DNA of 64,000 nt from Eretmocerus hayati (taxonomy: Eukaryota; Arthropoda; Insecta; Hymenoptera; Aphelinidae). Position 1 is the stretch's first letter; the number at the start of each line of letters is the position of its first letter. Positions 1 to 8,502 of the stretch are shown here, piece after piece. Position numbers and translations under genes: made by a program. Location of the stretch: contig CM056742.1 in the NCBI GenBank assembly GCA_029851415.1, positions 59,360,454-59,424,453 on the forward strand, read 5' to 3'. The notes beneath the pieces were generated by a model. It was not told where the DNA came from. It saw only the letters and a program-made list of their open reading frames with translations, and searched no databases.

Positions 1-107
1 TTCATTACACACCACTTTGTATATCAATTCTACATTCATTCAATATATATATATATCGTTCCATCTATTCCCGAGTCTTTCACTTATCGTCGATCACCCA
101 CGTAACA
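1..107 (+). repeat. 5' LTR remnant (R/U5 part)
   Basis: This stretch repeats 12954-13063, including the TA run and the final CGTAACA. The LTR ends at 107 because the two copies diverge immediately afterwards (GTGGTGC here, AGGGGAA after 13063). The U3 part lies before base 1. Confidence 0.9.
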
Positions 108-108
108 G

Positions 109-126
109 TGGTGCTAGGTGTGCACG
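109..126 (+). promoter_or_regulatory. Candidate tRNA primer binding site
   Basis: TGG at 109-111 starts one base after the LTR end, where the minus-strand primer binding site of an LTR retroelement is expected. I could not assign the tRNA; the run TGGTGCTAGGTG does not match a primer site I know. Confidence 0.35.
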
Positions 127-347
127 ACTTCGTGATTTTCGCGAGATACAGTTTTGCGAAAAGTGACTCGTCGAGTGAAGTAGACGATATCAAAAGTGCG
201 CTGTGACACCATCGCCGCTGCCGACGTTCGAGAGGAGTGGGCCAACCAGGACATCGAGCTCAACGACAACCGAGCCTAACGTCGCAGCGCATAAAAGAGG
301 GAAAAATACAGAGGAACAACTCGGCCGATCTTGCAACCAAGGAGGGA

Positions 348-397
348 ATGATAGCGACATTCATACTCGTCATGATCGCCGGCCGAGCTGCAACTCA
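348..397 (+). CDS. env: env exon 1: signal-peptide leader upstream of gag
   Basis: An ATG at 348-350 opens 16 codons plus two bases that are strongly hydrophobic in the middle and end in small residues, the pattern of a secretion signal. The exon ends at 397, directly before GTAAGT, a consensus 5' splice site. Two bases of a codon are left over, and env exon 2 (from 8503) supplies one base before its open frame resumes at 8504, so the phases match exactly. Env exon 2 has no ATG or signal of its own at its beginning, so it needs such a leader. In unspliced RNA the same ATG would give a 17-codon upstream ORF ending at TAA 399-401. The splice is inferred from sequence only. Confidence 0.72.
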
Positions 398-403
398 GTA
401 AGT
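398..403 (+). promoter_or_regulatory. 5' splice site for the env subgenomic RNA
   Basis: GTAAGT follows the exon TCA at 395-397 and fits the metazoan donor consensus. Its use removes gag-pol; its partner is the CTTACAG acceptor ending at 8502. The phase agreement of the two exons supports the pairing. Confidence 0.7.
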
Positions 404-480
404 GGCATTCGATCCATATCAAATCTCCGCCGACTCGTCCCACCCTTGTGTCTATCTATTACCAAAAGGAAAAGAGAAAA

Positions 481-2628
481 ATGACTAGAAATCCTAAAGC
501 CTTGATCACCGGATATTTCCAAAGGAAGCTGGAAAAAGCAAAATCCGAACAAAATCTAAACAATATACCTGATAGAGAGAGTACTTTTCAAGACACAAGG
601 ACGGGATACGCGAGCACGGACCCTCTGCCAATAAATATAGACGAGAATCAGGTACACTCGAGGTCAAATCTTCGATTAGACAGAGACTCTGCTGACACCA
701 CACAACGAAACATACACGAATCTACACAAGAACACGAAACTTCCGACGTAAACCCCACTGATTATCTACACCAAAACATATACGAGCCCAGACAGGATTG
801 TGTAGAAACTAATGAACCCACAAAAGTACCGGTACCTATCGTCTCACCGGGAGACTTAGAATGGATCGCTCGTACCGGAAGAATTCCCATGCATCTCATA
901 CTAGCGCAAGCTAAGACTTTGGGCTGGACCCCAGAAGGGAACCCGTGGCACAACTTAGAGTCAAGCCTAAACGATCATATCGCGAACCCGACACTAAACC
1001 CTCGGTCAACACAGTCAATTCAATACCCATACCCACAAGCCCAATCACCCCAAAAATTTTACAACGAACAACCTCTCACGTATCCCCAAAATCCGCAAAG
1101 CCAAATAACTCAGACGGGACACTTCCAGCCATCCACCCCAATAATATCGTCATCAAATAACAACCAATATCCTACATATCCCCGAAACCCACAAACAACT
1201 CCATCACCAACAACACAATATTTCCAACCATCAATTTCAACAGTTAACCAACCATCCCAGCAGATAAATTACTCAGCAAACCAACTACATACCCAAAACC
1301 GCCCGACAATGCCACAACAATACCCAGAATACAACACACAACCGATACAAACCCAAACACCGTATTATGTACAACCACCCTTCACACAGCACATGAATAA
1401 TGCGTACCAGCGACACCACATACAACAGGAAGCAACTCAACAATACCACAACATGCAACAATTCCAAGCCATGAATCCAAATTCACAACATAACGAACCG
1501 TACACATACCCACAATCTCTATCGCCACAAACTCAACAAAATACCGACGCAAATCAAACACTACAGCAGACGACACACTTTCAGTCTCATCCTAAAAATG
1601 GGATGACACGAGAAGACCGGGCAAAATTAGACCATATTCCCGATTTTGATGGTTCACCAATGTCCCTGGCTACATATAGAGATAGAATCCGCCACGTAGT
1701 GCCAAATTGTATAAATGATCAAGAACAACGAGAAATTTTGGGGAGAATTCAGGATAAACTCAAGGGAAACGCGAAAACCGACTTTTACTACAAAATGTTG
1801 AGTTTCAGAACAGTAGACGAATTTTTAACGTCAATTTACGAAAAATACAGCATAATAGATTCACCCGAGAGTATCTTGTTTGAAATTAACACCCTCACGG
1901 CACGACGTAACGAAAATCCAACCGATTTGGGACGCAGAATGAGTTCCCTCCTACAGAAATACGAAATCATGATAAACCTTCCGTCGGATAAGTCGGATCT
2001 AGAGAAGCAATTTAGGAGAATCGACGCCCAAATCAAAACACGCGATAGATTTTTATTCCTACTAGGCCACGAATTAGAGTTATTGGTGAGATTGGAAAAG
2101 CCAGAGACATTGGAAGATGCGATAAAGAAAGCCGGAATAATTCATTCAAAGAGAAGTGAATTAGGGGCACATTCACCAAATCAAACGAGAATCTTGTTCG
2201 CGGAATCACACCCACAAAACATGACACCACCAAACACTAGACAAGATAGACCACACTACAACAGACGAAATGATAATCGAAGACGAGACAATGATAGAAA
2301 AGAAAGAGGAACGGCATCAGAAGGGAAACGATGCACGAAATGCGTGAGAGCAAATCACAATGAGGATGAGTGCTGGAGAAACACACAGTGTAGATACTGT
2401 GGTAGACCAGGCCATCCCTCATACAAATGCTTTTATTTAGCAGATGATTATATAGATGGTACAATCTCACGCGAGGAGTACATGAAATACAGGGGCACTG
2501 GGCCGTCGAGTAAAGGCGAGAGATCGAATAGCCGCGATCGCGAAAGAGCCAAAAATCAGAACGTGGACCCGCAAAAGCCTGAGTCTAATCAAAAAACAGG
2601 AAACGCGAACGTTCCTTTAAACGCGTAG
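481..2628 (+). CDS. gag: Gag polyprotein with two CCHC zinc knuckles
   Basis: The 715-residue structural protein would form the particle core and package the RNA. The start is placed at ATG 481 in an A-rich context (GAAAAATG); the frame is open further upstream but has no other ATG. The N-terminal half is a long disordered region rich in Gln, Asn, Pro, Tyr and Thr (about residues 180-380). It is followed by a helical, charged capsid-like region (about 380-560) and a basic C-terminal part with two canonical C-X2-C-X4-H-X4-C knuckles at nt 2332-2430. The stop TAG at 2626-2628 lies 3 bases after a slippery heptamer, and the pol frame overlaps the last 40 bases. No internal stop is seen, so the gene appears intact. 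The Q/N-rich N-terminus is unusually long and may be condensate-forming (inference). Confidence 0.93.
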   Translation: MTRNPKALITGYFQRKLEKAKSEQNLNNIPDRESTFQDTRTGYASTDPLPINIDENQVHSRSNLRLDRDSADTTQRNIHESTQEHETSDVNPTDYLHQNIYEPRQDCVETNEPTKVPVPIVSPGDLEWIARTGRIPMHLILAQAKTLGWTPEGNPWHNLESSLNDHIANPTLNPRSTQSIQYPYPQAQSPQKFYNEQPLTYPQNPQSQITQTGHFQPSTPIISSSNNNQYPTYPRNPQTTPSPTTQYFQPSISTVNQPSQQINYSANQLHTQNRPTMPQQYPEYNTQPIQTQTPYYVQPPFTQHMNNAYQRHHIQQEATQQYHNMQQFQAMNPNSQHNEPYTYPQSLSPQTQQNTDANQTLQQTTHFQSHPKNGMTREDRAKLDHIPDFDGSPMSLATYRDRIRHVVPNCINDQEQREILGRIQDKLKGNAKTDFYYKMLSFRTVDEFLTSIYEKYSIIDSPESILFEINTLTARRNENPTDLGRRMSSLLQKYEIMINLPSDKSDLEKQFRRIDAQIKTRDRFLFLLGHELELLVRLEKPETLEDAIKKAGIIHSKRSELGAHSPNQTRILFAESHPQNMTPPNTRQDRPHYNRRNDNRRRDNDRKERGTASEGKRCTKCVRANHNEDECWRNTQCRYCGRPGHPSYKCFYLADDYIDGTISREEYMKYRGTGPSSKGERSNSRDRERAKNQNVDPQKPESNQKTGNANVPLNA

Positions 2629-5600
2629 ACTGCTCGCCGGCAACCTCAGGCGACGAGCAGCACAAAGTAGATGTAAAGCCAAAATCCCAAGAAAAAAGAA
2701 TCGTTTCAATAAAATTTTTGAAGACAGATAGGTGCCCACCGATAGTCACCCTCTTCAGCAAAGAAATAATAGGAGTCCGAGCTCAATTCTATGTAGATTC
2801 AGGGGCCGACGTATGTATAATAAAAGAAGGCCGGGTACACCCGGGCGTTCCAATAGATAGAGATGAAATCCTATCGATCACGGGCGTAACTGACGGAAAA
2901 ATAGACTCAATGGGGAAAATCCAGATTAAAATAAATGACTTAGACTGCGAGCTGCACGTCGTATCCGATGATTTCCCGATTAAAACCGAAGCACTTATAG
3001 GTTGGGATTTTCTTAATAGGTACGGTGCAGCGATTGACGCAGCAAGTAAAAGTCTGAATATAGGAAAATATAGGATCCCATTTGACTCAGTAGAAAAAAT
3101 AGAGTTACCGCCCCGATCTAGGAAAATCATCCGAGTAAAAGTAGAAAATAAAGAAGAAGTCGGATGGGTACCATTCAAAAAATTAGCAAACGGTGTGCTG
3201 TTCGGGAATTTTGTTGCGAAGAATCACAACGGATATACATATGCTGAATGCATAAATTTGAGTAGTAATGCAATCAAAATCCCCGAACCAACCGTCGAAA
3301 TAACGCCTTGTGAAACGATTCTGGATCACAAAAGAAAAAATTTTGCCGGTGAGGTCGGCAAGAAACGAAGCAAGAACTGCACACTCCGTAAGATGGAAAT
3401 GCGCAGGAAACGTAATGCTGAGTCGGAGCAGCAGACAAAAAATTCGCAGCGCAAGCAAAAATTAATCTACGGGCACACTCAACAAGAAACCGATGAACGC
3501 GTTGCGAAACTGATGGAAATTGTCGATACAGAGGGTTGCACAAAAGAGGAGCTTGAGCACGTCAGACGTTTGCTGAGTATAAATCCATGGAGATTTGCGC
3601 TAGATGGTGAACCACTTACAACAACCCATTTAATGAAACATAAAATCAAGCTGAAAACCGATAAGCCAATCAAGGCAAAAAATTATAAAGTTCCTCCAAA
3701 ATTGCAGAAAATTATGCAAGAGGAAATAGACAAATTATTGAAATTGGGTATCATACGCCTTTCTCGTTCACCTTACTCAGCAAACTGTTGGGTCGTGCCC
3801 AAGCCTCCTGACAAATTTGGTAACAAAAGATGGCGTTTCGTAACAGACTTTCGAAAATTAAACGAGCAAACCGTCGGAACTTGTCAACCCATACCCTCGA
3901 CCCCGGATATCCTAGACAGGCTCGCTGTCGCAAAGTATATAACGGTTCTAGATTTGAAAAACGGCTTCTTTCAAATGGAAATGGACGAGGAAAGCGCGCA
4001 ATATACAGGGTTTTCCGCGGGAAATTCTCACTACGAGTACCGATGCATGGCGATGGGTCTCGCGGGCTCACCCGACTCTTTCATGGAGATGATGAACCTT
4101 GCATTCCAATCATTAACACCGGAGGAAGTACTGATCTATCTCGATGATATGATGGTTTATGCAAATTCATTAGACGAACACGAACGGAAATTTAGGAATT
4201 TCATGGAGAGGATTACTGAAGCCAATTTAACGATAGAACCGAAGAAATGCCAATTTTTGAAGAAAGAAGCGAAAGTTCTCGGGCACATCGTAGGCAACGG
4301 CAAGATGAAGCCAAATCCCGAAAAGATCGAAGCTTGTAAAAATTACCCAGCCCCTACAACGGTACGTAAAATCAAAGAATTTCTTGGGTTCGTTGGATAT
4401 TACAGGAAATTCATACCAAAATTCGCGGAGAAGGCCCACCCTTTGACACAGCTACTGCGGAAAGGAGAAAAATGGAAATGGGGTCCGGAACAACAAAACG
4501 CGTTCGAAACTCTACGCGACGCGTTATGCCACGAGCCGATACTGGAGGCAGCCGATTTTTCGAAGCCGTTCCGCGTACACACAGACGCAAGCGACTATAG
4601 CGTAGGAGCTATCCTCACACAAACACACGACGGTATAGACAAACCAGTGTGCTACACGTCAAAAGCGATGAAAGGTAGCCAGTTGAAGTACCCAACCTAC
4701 GACAAAGAGATGCTCGCAATTTGCCTCGCAATAGATCAATTCCGTCCATACCTATGGGGGAAACACTTTACGGTCATTACAGATCACGAAACACTCAAAC
4801 ATTTTCACACTTCTGATAAAGTAGACCTTAGATTCAACAGATTAAAAGCAGCACTTCAAGGTTACCATTTTAACATAATATGGAAAAAAGGCAAAGAGAA
4901 CATAGCTGATGCTCTATCGCGAAACCCACTCATCAGAGAGGGCGAAATTGATCTATCCGAAAAATCTCGCGAGGAACTCTATCAAATCGCGAACCAACAA
5001 GAGAAGGAGGATCCGACCTGCAAAGAGGATAACCCTCCAGGTCGAATCTTTATGCTTACCTCACTCTTCGAGGGCGAATCTTCAGATTCGTGCAACTCAG
5101 AAGAGGAGATAGAAGCCGACTACTCGGACTCTGGTTCGGATAGCAATCCGTTCCGCATTCTCGCAATGCGAGCAGTCCGGAAGCAGAAAATAGAGGGCAC
5201 ACAAAAAACCAAAGTAGCTAGGTCCGATCCCGAGGATTCGGGGGGACCGCGAACAAAGAAACACTGTCAAAACACCGACGCGAGCAACGAAAGCTCAGAC
5301 AATGAAAACTGGACCGAAAGTAGGCAGGGCCGCGTGAGCGTAAAACAATCGCGGAGGCTGAGAGGTAAGGCACCACGACGAACACATAGTGATCCAGAAA
5401 TTGAAAATTCTGAGATCCTGAGCCAAGCAAAATTCGACGAAAATCTCGCGTACATTCGTAAAGAAAATAATTGGAAAAAAAATATAGTAAGTTCTAGCAC
5501 GCCACAGAAAGATCGACCATGCCGCATGCAGGCCGGGCAAATTCCGCTGCGTCAGCAGACGCTGCATCCAGTGCAGCAGTCATTCGAGCCACCAACACCT

Positions 5601-5795
5601 CCGAGGCTCGACGAGGCAACCGCATCAAGCGAGGCACATGACGCAGCACCACCACATATTACTGCTGGAACATCATCTGTGCAGCCGACGAATGGGAAGA
5701 CGAACGAGCCACCGCCAACTGCACCTGTGGATGAATCATACGAAATCAGCAATCAAATACAAAAATCATCTTCTGAATTAAATATCAATTTATAG
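2589..5795 (+). CDS. pol: Pol, part 1: protease, reverse transcriptase, RNase H
   Basis: The frame is open from 2589 (just after TAA 2586-2588) in the -1 frame relative to gag, and would be entered at the frameshift site 2616-2622. There is no ATG near its beginning. In order: aspartic protease with DSGA (Asp codon at 2796); RT with the WRFVTDFRKLN block, VLDLKNGF, and YLDD at 4137-4148; RNase H with TDAS near 4578, its Glu-containing YDKEML, ITDHE, and the final NIADALSRNP near 4900-4930. All expected catalytic residues are present. After RNase H comes about 290 residues of acidic, low-complexity sequence, a disordered linker. The frame ends at TAG 5793-5795 but continues open after it, so this is either a nonsense mutation or a leaky stop. 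Confidence 0.93.
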   Translation, partial: SKNRKRERSFKRVDCSPATSGDEQHKVDVKPKSQEKRIVSIKFLKTDRCPPIVTLFSKEIIGVRAQFYVDSGADVCIIKEGRVHPGVPIDRDEILSITGVTDGKIDSMGKIQIKINDLDCELHVVSDDFPIKTEALIGWDFLNRYGAAIDAASKSLNIGKYRIPFDSVEKIELPPRSRKIIRVKVENKEEVGWVPFKKLANGVLFGNFVAKNHNGYTYAECINLSSNAIKIPEPTVEITPCETILDHKRKNFAGEVGKKRSKNCTLRKMEMRRKRNAESEQQTKNSQRKQKLIYGHTQQETDERVAKLMEIVDTEGCTKEELEHVRRLLSINPWRFALDGEPLTTTHLMKHKIKLKTDKPIKAKNYKVPPKLQKIMQEEIDKLLKLGIIRLSRSPYSANCWVVPKPPDKFGNKRWRFVTDFRKLNEQTVGTCQPIPSTPDILDRLAVAKYITVLDLKNGFFQMEMDEESAQYTGFSAGNSHYEYRCMAMGLAGSPDSFMEMMNLAFQSLTPEEVLIYLDDMMVYANSLDEHERKFRNFMERITEANLTIEPKKCQFLKKEAKVLGHIVGNGKMKPNPEKIEACKNYPAPTTVRKIKEFLGFVGYYRKFIPKFAEKAHPLTQLLRKGEKWKWGPEQQNAFETLRDALCHEPILEAADFSKPFRVHTDASDYSVGAILTQTHDGIDKPVCYTSKAMKGSQLKYPTYDKEMLAICLAIDQFRPYLWGKHFTVITDHETLKHFHTSDKVDLRFNRLKAALQGYHFNIIWKKGKENIADALSRNPLIREGEIDLSEKSREELYQIANQQEKEDPTCKEDNPPGRIFMLTSLFEGESSDSCNSEEEIEADYSDSGSDSNPFRILAMRAVRKQKIEGTQKTKVARSDPEDSGGPRTKKHCQNTDASNESSDNENWTESRQGRVSVKQSRRLRGKAPRRTHSDPEIENSEILSQAKFDENLAYIRKENNWKKNIVSSSTPQKDRPCRMQAGQIPLRQQTLHPVQQSFEPPTPPRLDEATASSEAHDAAPPHITAGTSSVQPTNGKTNEPPPTAPVDESYEISNQIQKSSSELNINL
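2616..2660 (+). promoter_or_regulatory. Programmed -1 ribosomal frameshift signal (slippery heptamer plus stem-loop)
   Basis: TTTAAAC at 2616-2622 is in the right phase for the gag codons TTA and AAC, the classical X XXY YYZ arrangement. After a 7-base spacer, CTGCTCG (2630-2636) pairs perfectly with CGAGCAG (2654-2660), with a further CC/GG pair at 2637-2638 and 2649-2650. The pol frame is open from 2589, so a -1 slip here yields Gag-Pol. Heptamer, spacer and stem all fit known retroviral signals. Confidence 0.88.
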
Positions 5796-6701
5796 GAATT
5801 GCTCAATCAAGATGACTTTGATACAATGAATCACGATCAAAATTTCAACAGAAGCCAATTCGAAACTAGAGAGTTACGTGGGAAGACTCGACTACCCGGC
5901 ATCCTTCAAAATGACAAGACGTTACGTTGGAGGCAAACCACGCGCGATGGAAAAGATGTGACAATTCTGGACATCCAAGAGGCGAGCAGCGATTCATCCG
6001 AGGGAGCCCAACTGACCAACCAGGATGACAACGAGGGATACCAATACGACGAGGCACCAGCAGGATTAGAAAAAGGCCTTGAAATGGATCCGAGGATGAG
6101 TTCCACAAATCTACGCGAGCAAAGCACCGAGAATCCAGAACCGAACGACTGCGGTGAGACCGAACCGAATTTTCTGGAACAAAATATACAATCTATGAAT
6201 AATATTCAAATGGAGATTGATCAAGAACCCAACGATCAACAGGATCTCGGGTTCCCTATGAATTATAAAATCAAAAATCAATGCGCGCAGACATTCCTCA
6301 ATCTACAACAATTCGTCGATATCCCTAATCTGCCACCGGGAAACTGCTTATTTTACGCACTCATTCTGCTGAAAGAACTGGAAATAACACCCTTAGAACT
6401 CCGGAAAGTACTCAGAAGCTCGGAAATGATAGAATTTTGCGCCGTACCAGCGGACGCAAAGAGAATTTTAGATTCATAAAACGAATATGGAGACGATAAC
6501 TGTGTCCGAATGTTCGCAGAAATTTATAAAACAAATATTTGCATTCATAACCACAAAAGTAACGGACAAATCGAATATTATCATTTTGGAACCGAGGAAC
6601 CGGGCAAATTTATTCATTTACATTTAGATGAATCAGAGAGACATTACACACCGTTATTTCCAATTCCAACCGAAACACCATTTCATAGATGGAAATATTA
6701 A
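5796..6701 (+). pseudogene. Pol, part 2: linker and OTU-like cysteine-protease module, interrupted by a stop
   Basis: The same frame as pol continues after TAG 5793-5795. The first 150 codons are an acidic, Glu/Asp/Asn-rich linker. From about 6290 comes an OTU-like fold signature: PPGNCLFYAL with the putative catalytic Cys at 6345-6347, a central EYGDDNCVRMFAEIY block, and ERHYTPL with the putative catalytic His at 6642-6644. In the OTU family these correspond to the Cys box and the C-terminal His box. TAA at 6477-6479 breaks the module between the two, and the frame ends at TAA 6699-6701 while the downstream integrase frame is shifted by one base. OTU enzymes cleave ubiquitin; whether this one acted on host ubiquitin or on Pol is unknown. 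The assignment rests on motifs, not on a search. Confidence 0.6.
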
Positions 6702-8439
6702 CATTGAAACGACACCGAGTAGTAACCAACCACATAATATTCGGACGAGTGAAAATGCCGAGTCCGCAGAGTCAACAGAAATTTCGTCGGACGGAGAACC
6801 ACCTCCTGACCCACAATCGCGACCACGCGCACACAACAACGCGCTTGAGAGATGCCTGGTCAGCAACGCAAGACCGCCATGCGAGAAGCCTCCGTGGACA
6901 CCGACAGACGATATTGAACCCGAGCCGTTTGTGAGAATAAAAATGGTCCGTGATCATCCATTCAAATATAAAGAGAACCTTTTATATATCATGAGCACAA
7001 AAATATTTTTGCAATCTGAAACAATTCAAACTCTGATTGAGAGGAAGTTTATTGACACTAATCATTTTGAAAATAAAGAATTCTCAATTGGAGAGATCGA
7101 CTGGTCGGAAAGCAACAAGGTAAACGTACTGGGCCTATTTCTCTTAAATTACGTGGATGACCCAGTCTATCAAATAAATATGAGAAAGGGAATAAGAACC
7201 CTGAGAAAATTCGTTGTTGCTAAACAAATAAAAACATTAGGGATAATAAAGGACCTTACATTTTTATCGGTGCAAGAATGGTCCAGATTCATCGAAAACT
7301 TCGACGAAATATTCGCAGGCATGCCAGTCGCCGTTGTTATGTTCCAAGAAAATATCCCAGTGCCACCTGTGGAAGATAGATTTAGACTAATGAGAGAGTT
7401 TCACGTTTCAGCAATAGGAGGACATCATGGAATAAATAAAACTTACAAGAAAATTGCAAGTCAATACTATTGGCAACACATGCGAATGGAAGTACATAAA
7501 TTCGTCGAAGCATGTCCAGACTGTACAATCAACAAACTAGTAAGAATCAAAACTAAACTTCCATTAGCAATAACAGATACACCGACCAAACCATTCGCGA
7601 AAATTTCGATGGATTATTATGGTCCACTAGAAGAAACCGAAAATGGCCATAAATATGTTCTCACTATTCAAGATTGCCTCACAAAATTCATAGTTTTGAT
7701 TCCAGTAAAACGAGCAACGGCAGAAGAAACAGCCCGAGCCATAATGGATAAATTTATTGCTTATTATGGAACACCGGGTGCGATATTAAGTGACCTTGGA
7801 GCTCACTTCATAAATAGACTTATGCAAAATTTCGCAAAAATTTTCAGAATCGAAACTTTTAACACGACTCCATATCACCCTCAAGGGAACGGTATGATAG
7901 AGAGGATGCATCATACGATCACAGAATACATGAAAGCTTTCATAGATGGACAGAATGAATGGGACACATTATTGCCATTGTGTCAACACGCATACAATGT
8001 GACCCCTCATGATGGTTCAGGCTATCCACCTCACGAATTGGTTTTCGGACAAAAAGCGCGTACACCATCGAGTTTTCCACCGCGCGAAAAATTGGTGACG
8101 TATGATGACTACCTCCAAGAGCTCGTGAAAAAGTTATCCGAGGTACAAACATTAGCTATTTTAAACTCCATACAGAGCAAATATCGCGGAAAGTATTACT
8201 ACGACAGGAAAATGAACACCACCCACTTCAGGGAAGGCGAAGAAGTCGCTTTACTGAACGACAAAAAGAAGGGCAAGTTCGATAAAGAATACGAAGGAAT
8301 ATATGAAATTATTGAAATTGATTACGAGAAAAAGAATGTAAAAATTCAACGAGGAGATAGGATAAAGATAGTGCACATAGATAAGATCAAACGAGTTAGC
8401 ACGCTCATGGCACCACCTCCAGCGGATCGGGAAACATAA
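6628..8439 (+). CDS. int: Pol, part 3: integrase
   Basis: The frame is open from ATG 6628, which overlaps the end of the OTU-like frame in a different phase. In the original polyprotein it was probably joined to part 2, and a one-base change near 6650-6700 separated them. The first 70 codons are disordered; then comes an N-terminal domain with the HH-CC zinc finger (GGHHGINK near 7420, CPDC near 7515). The catalytic core has Asp at 7612-7614, Asp at 7792-7794 and Glu at 7900-7902, a D,D-35-E spacing as in Ty3/gypsy and retroviral integrases. The C-terminal part has a small basic beta-rich domain (near 8220-8390). No stop lies inside the catalytic domain. Splice acceptor and env follow directly. 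Confidence 0.92.
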   Translation: MNQRDITHRYFQFQPKHHFIDGNINIETTPSSNQPHNIRTSENAESAESTEISSDGEPPPDPQSRPRAHNNALERCLVSNARPPCEKPPWTPTDDIEPEPFVRIKMVRDHPFKYKENLLYIMSTKIFLQSETIQTLIERKFIDTNHFENKEFSIGEIDWSESNKVNVLGLFLLNYVDDPVYQINMRKGIRTLRKFVVAKQIKTLGIIKDLTFLSVQEWSRFIENFDEIFAGMPVAVVMFQENIPVPPVEDRFRLMREFHVSAIGGHHGINKTYKKIASQYYWQHMRMEVHKFVEACPDCTINKLVRIKTKLPLAITDTPTKPFAKISMDYYGPLEETENGHKYVLTIQDCLTKFIVLIPVKRATAEETARAIMDKFIAYYGTPGAILSDLGAHFINRLMQNFAKIFRIETFNTTPYHPQGNGMIERMHHTITEYMKAFIDGQNEWDTLLPLCQHAYNVTPHDGSGYPPHELVFGQKARTPSSFPPREKLVTYDDYLQELVKKLSEVQTLAILNSIQSKYRGKYYYDRKMNTTHFREGEEVALLNDKKKGKFDKEYEGIYEIIEIDYEKKNVKIQRGDRIKIVHIDKIKRVSTLMAPPPADRET

Positions 8440-8484
8440 ACGAACCGCATAGAAGAGGGTATTTCAAAGAAAGAGAGTTGATGT

Positions 8485-8502
8485 AAATTTATAAACTTAC
8501 AG
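8485..8502 (+). promoter_or_regulatory. 3' splice site for env
   Basis: An AT-rich stretch ending in CTTACAG at 8496-8502 precedes the env frame, which is closed upstream by TAA 8492-8494. The acceptor places exon 2 at 8503 in phase with the leader exon ending at 397. Confidence 0.68.

Noticed and set aside
2591..2597. AAAAAAC as the gag-pol slippery site
   Set aside because: It is not in the correct phase with the gag codons, whereas TTTAAAC at 2616 is, and that is followed by a stem-loop.
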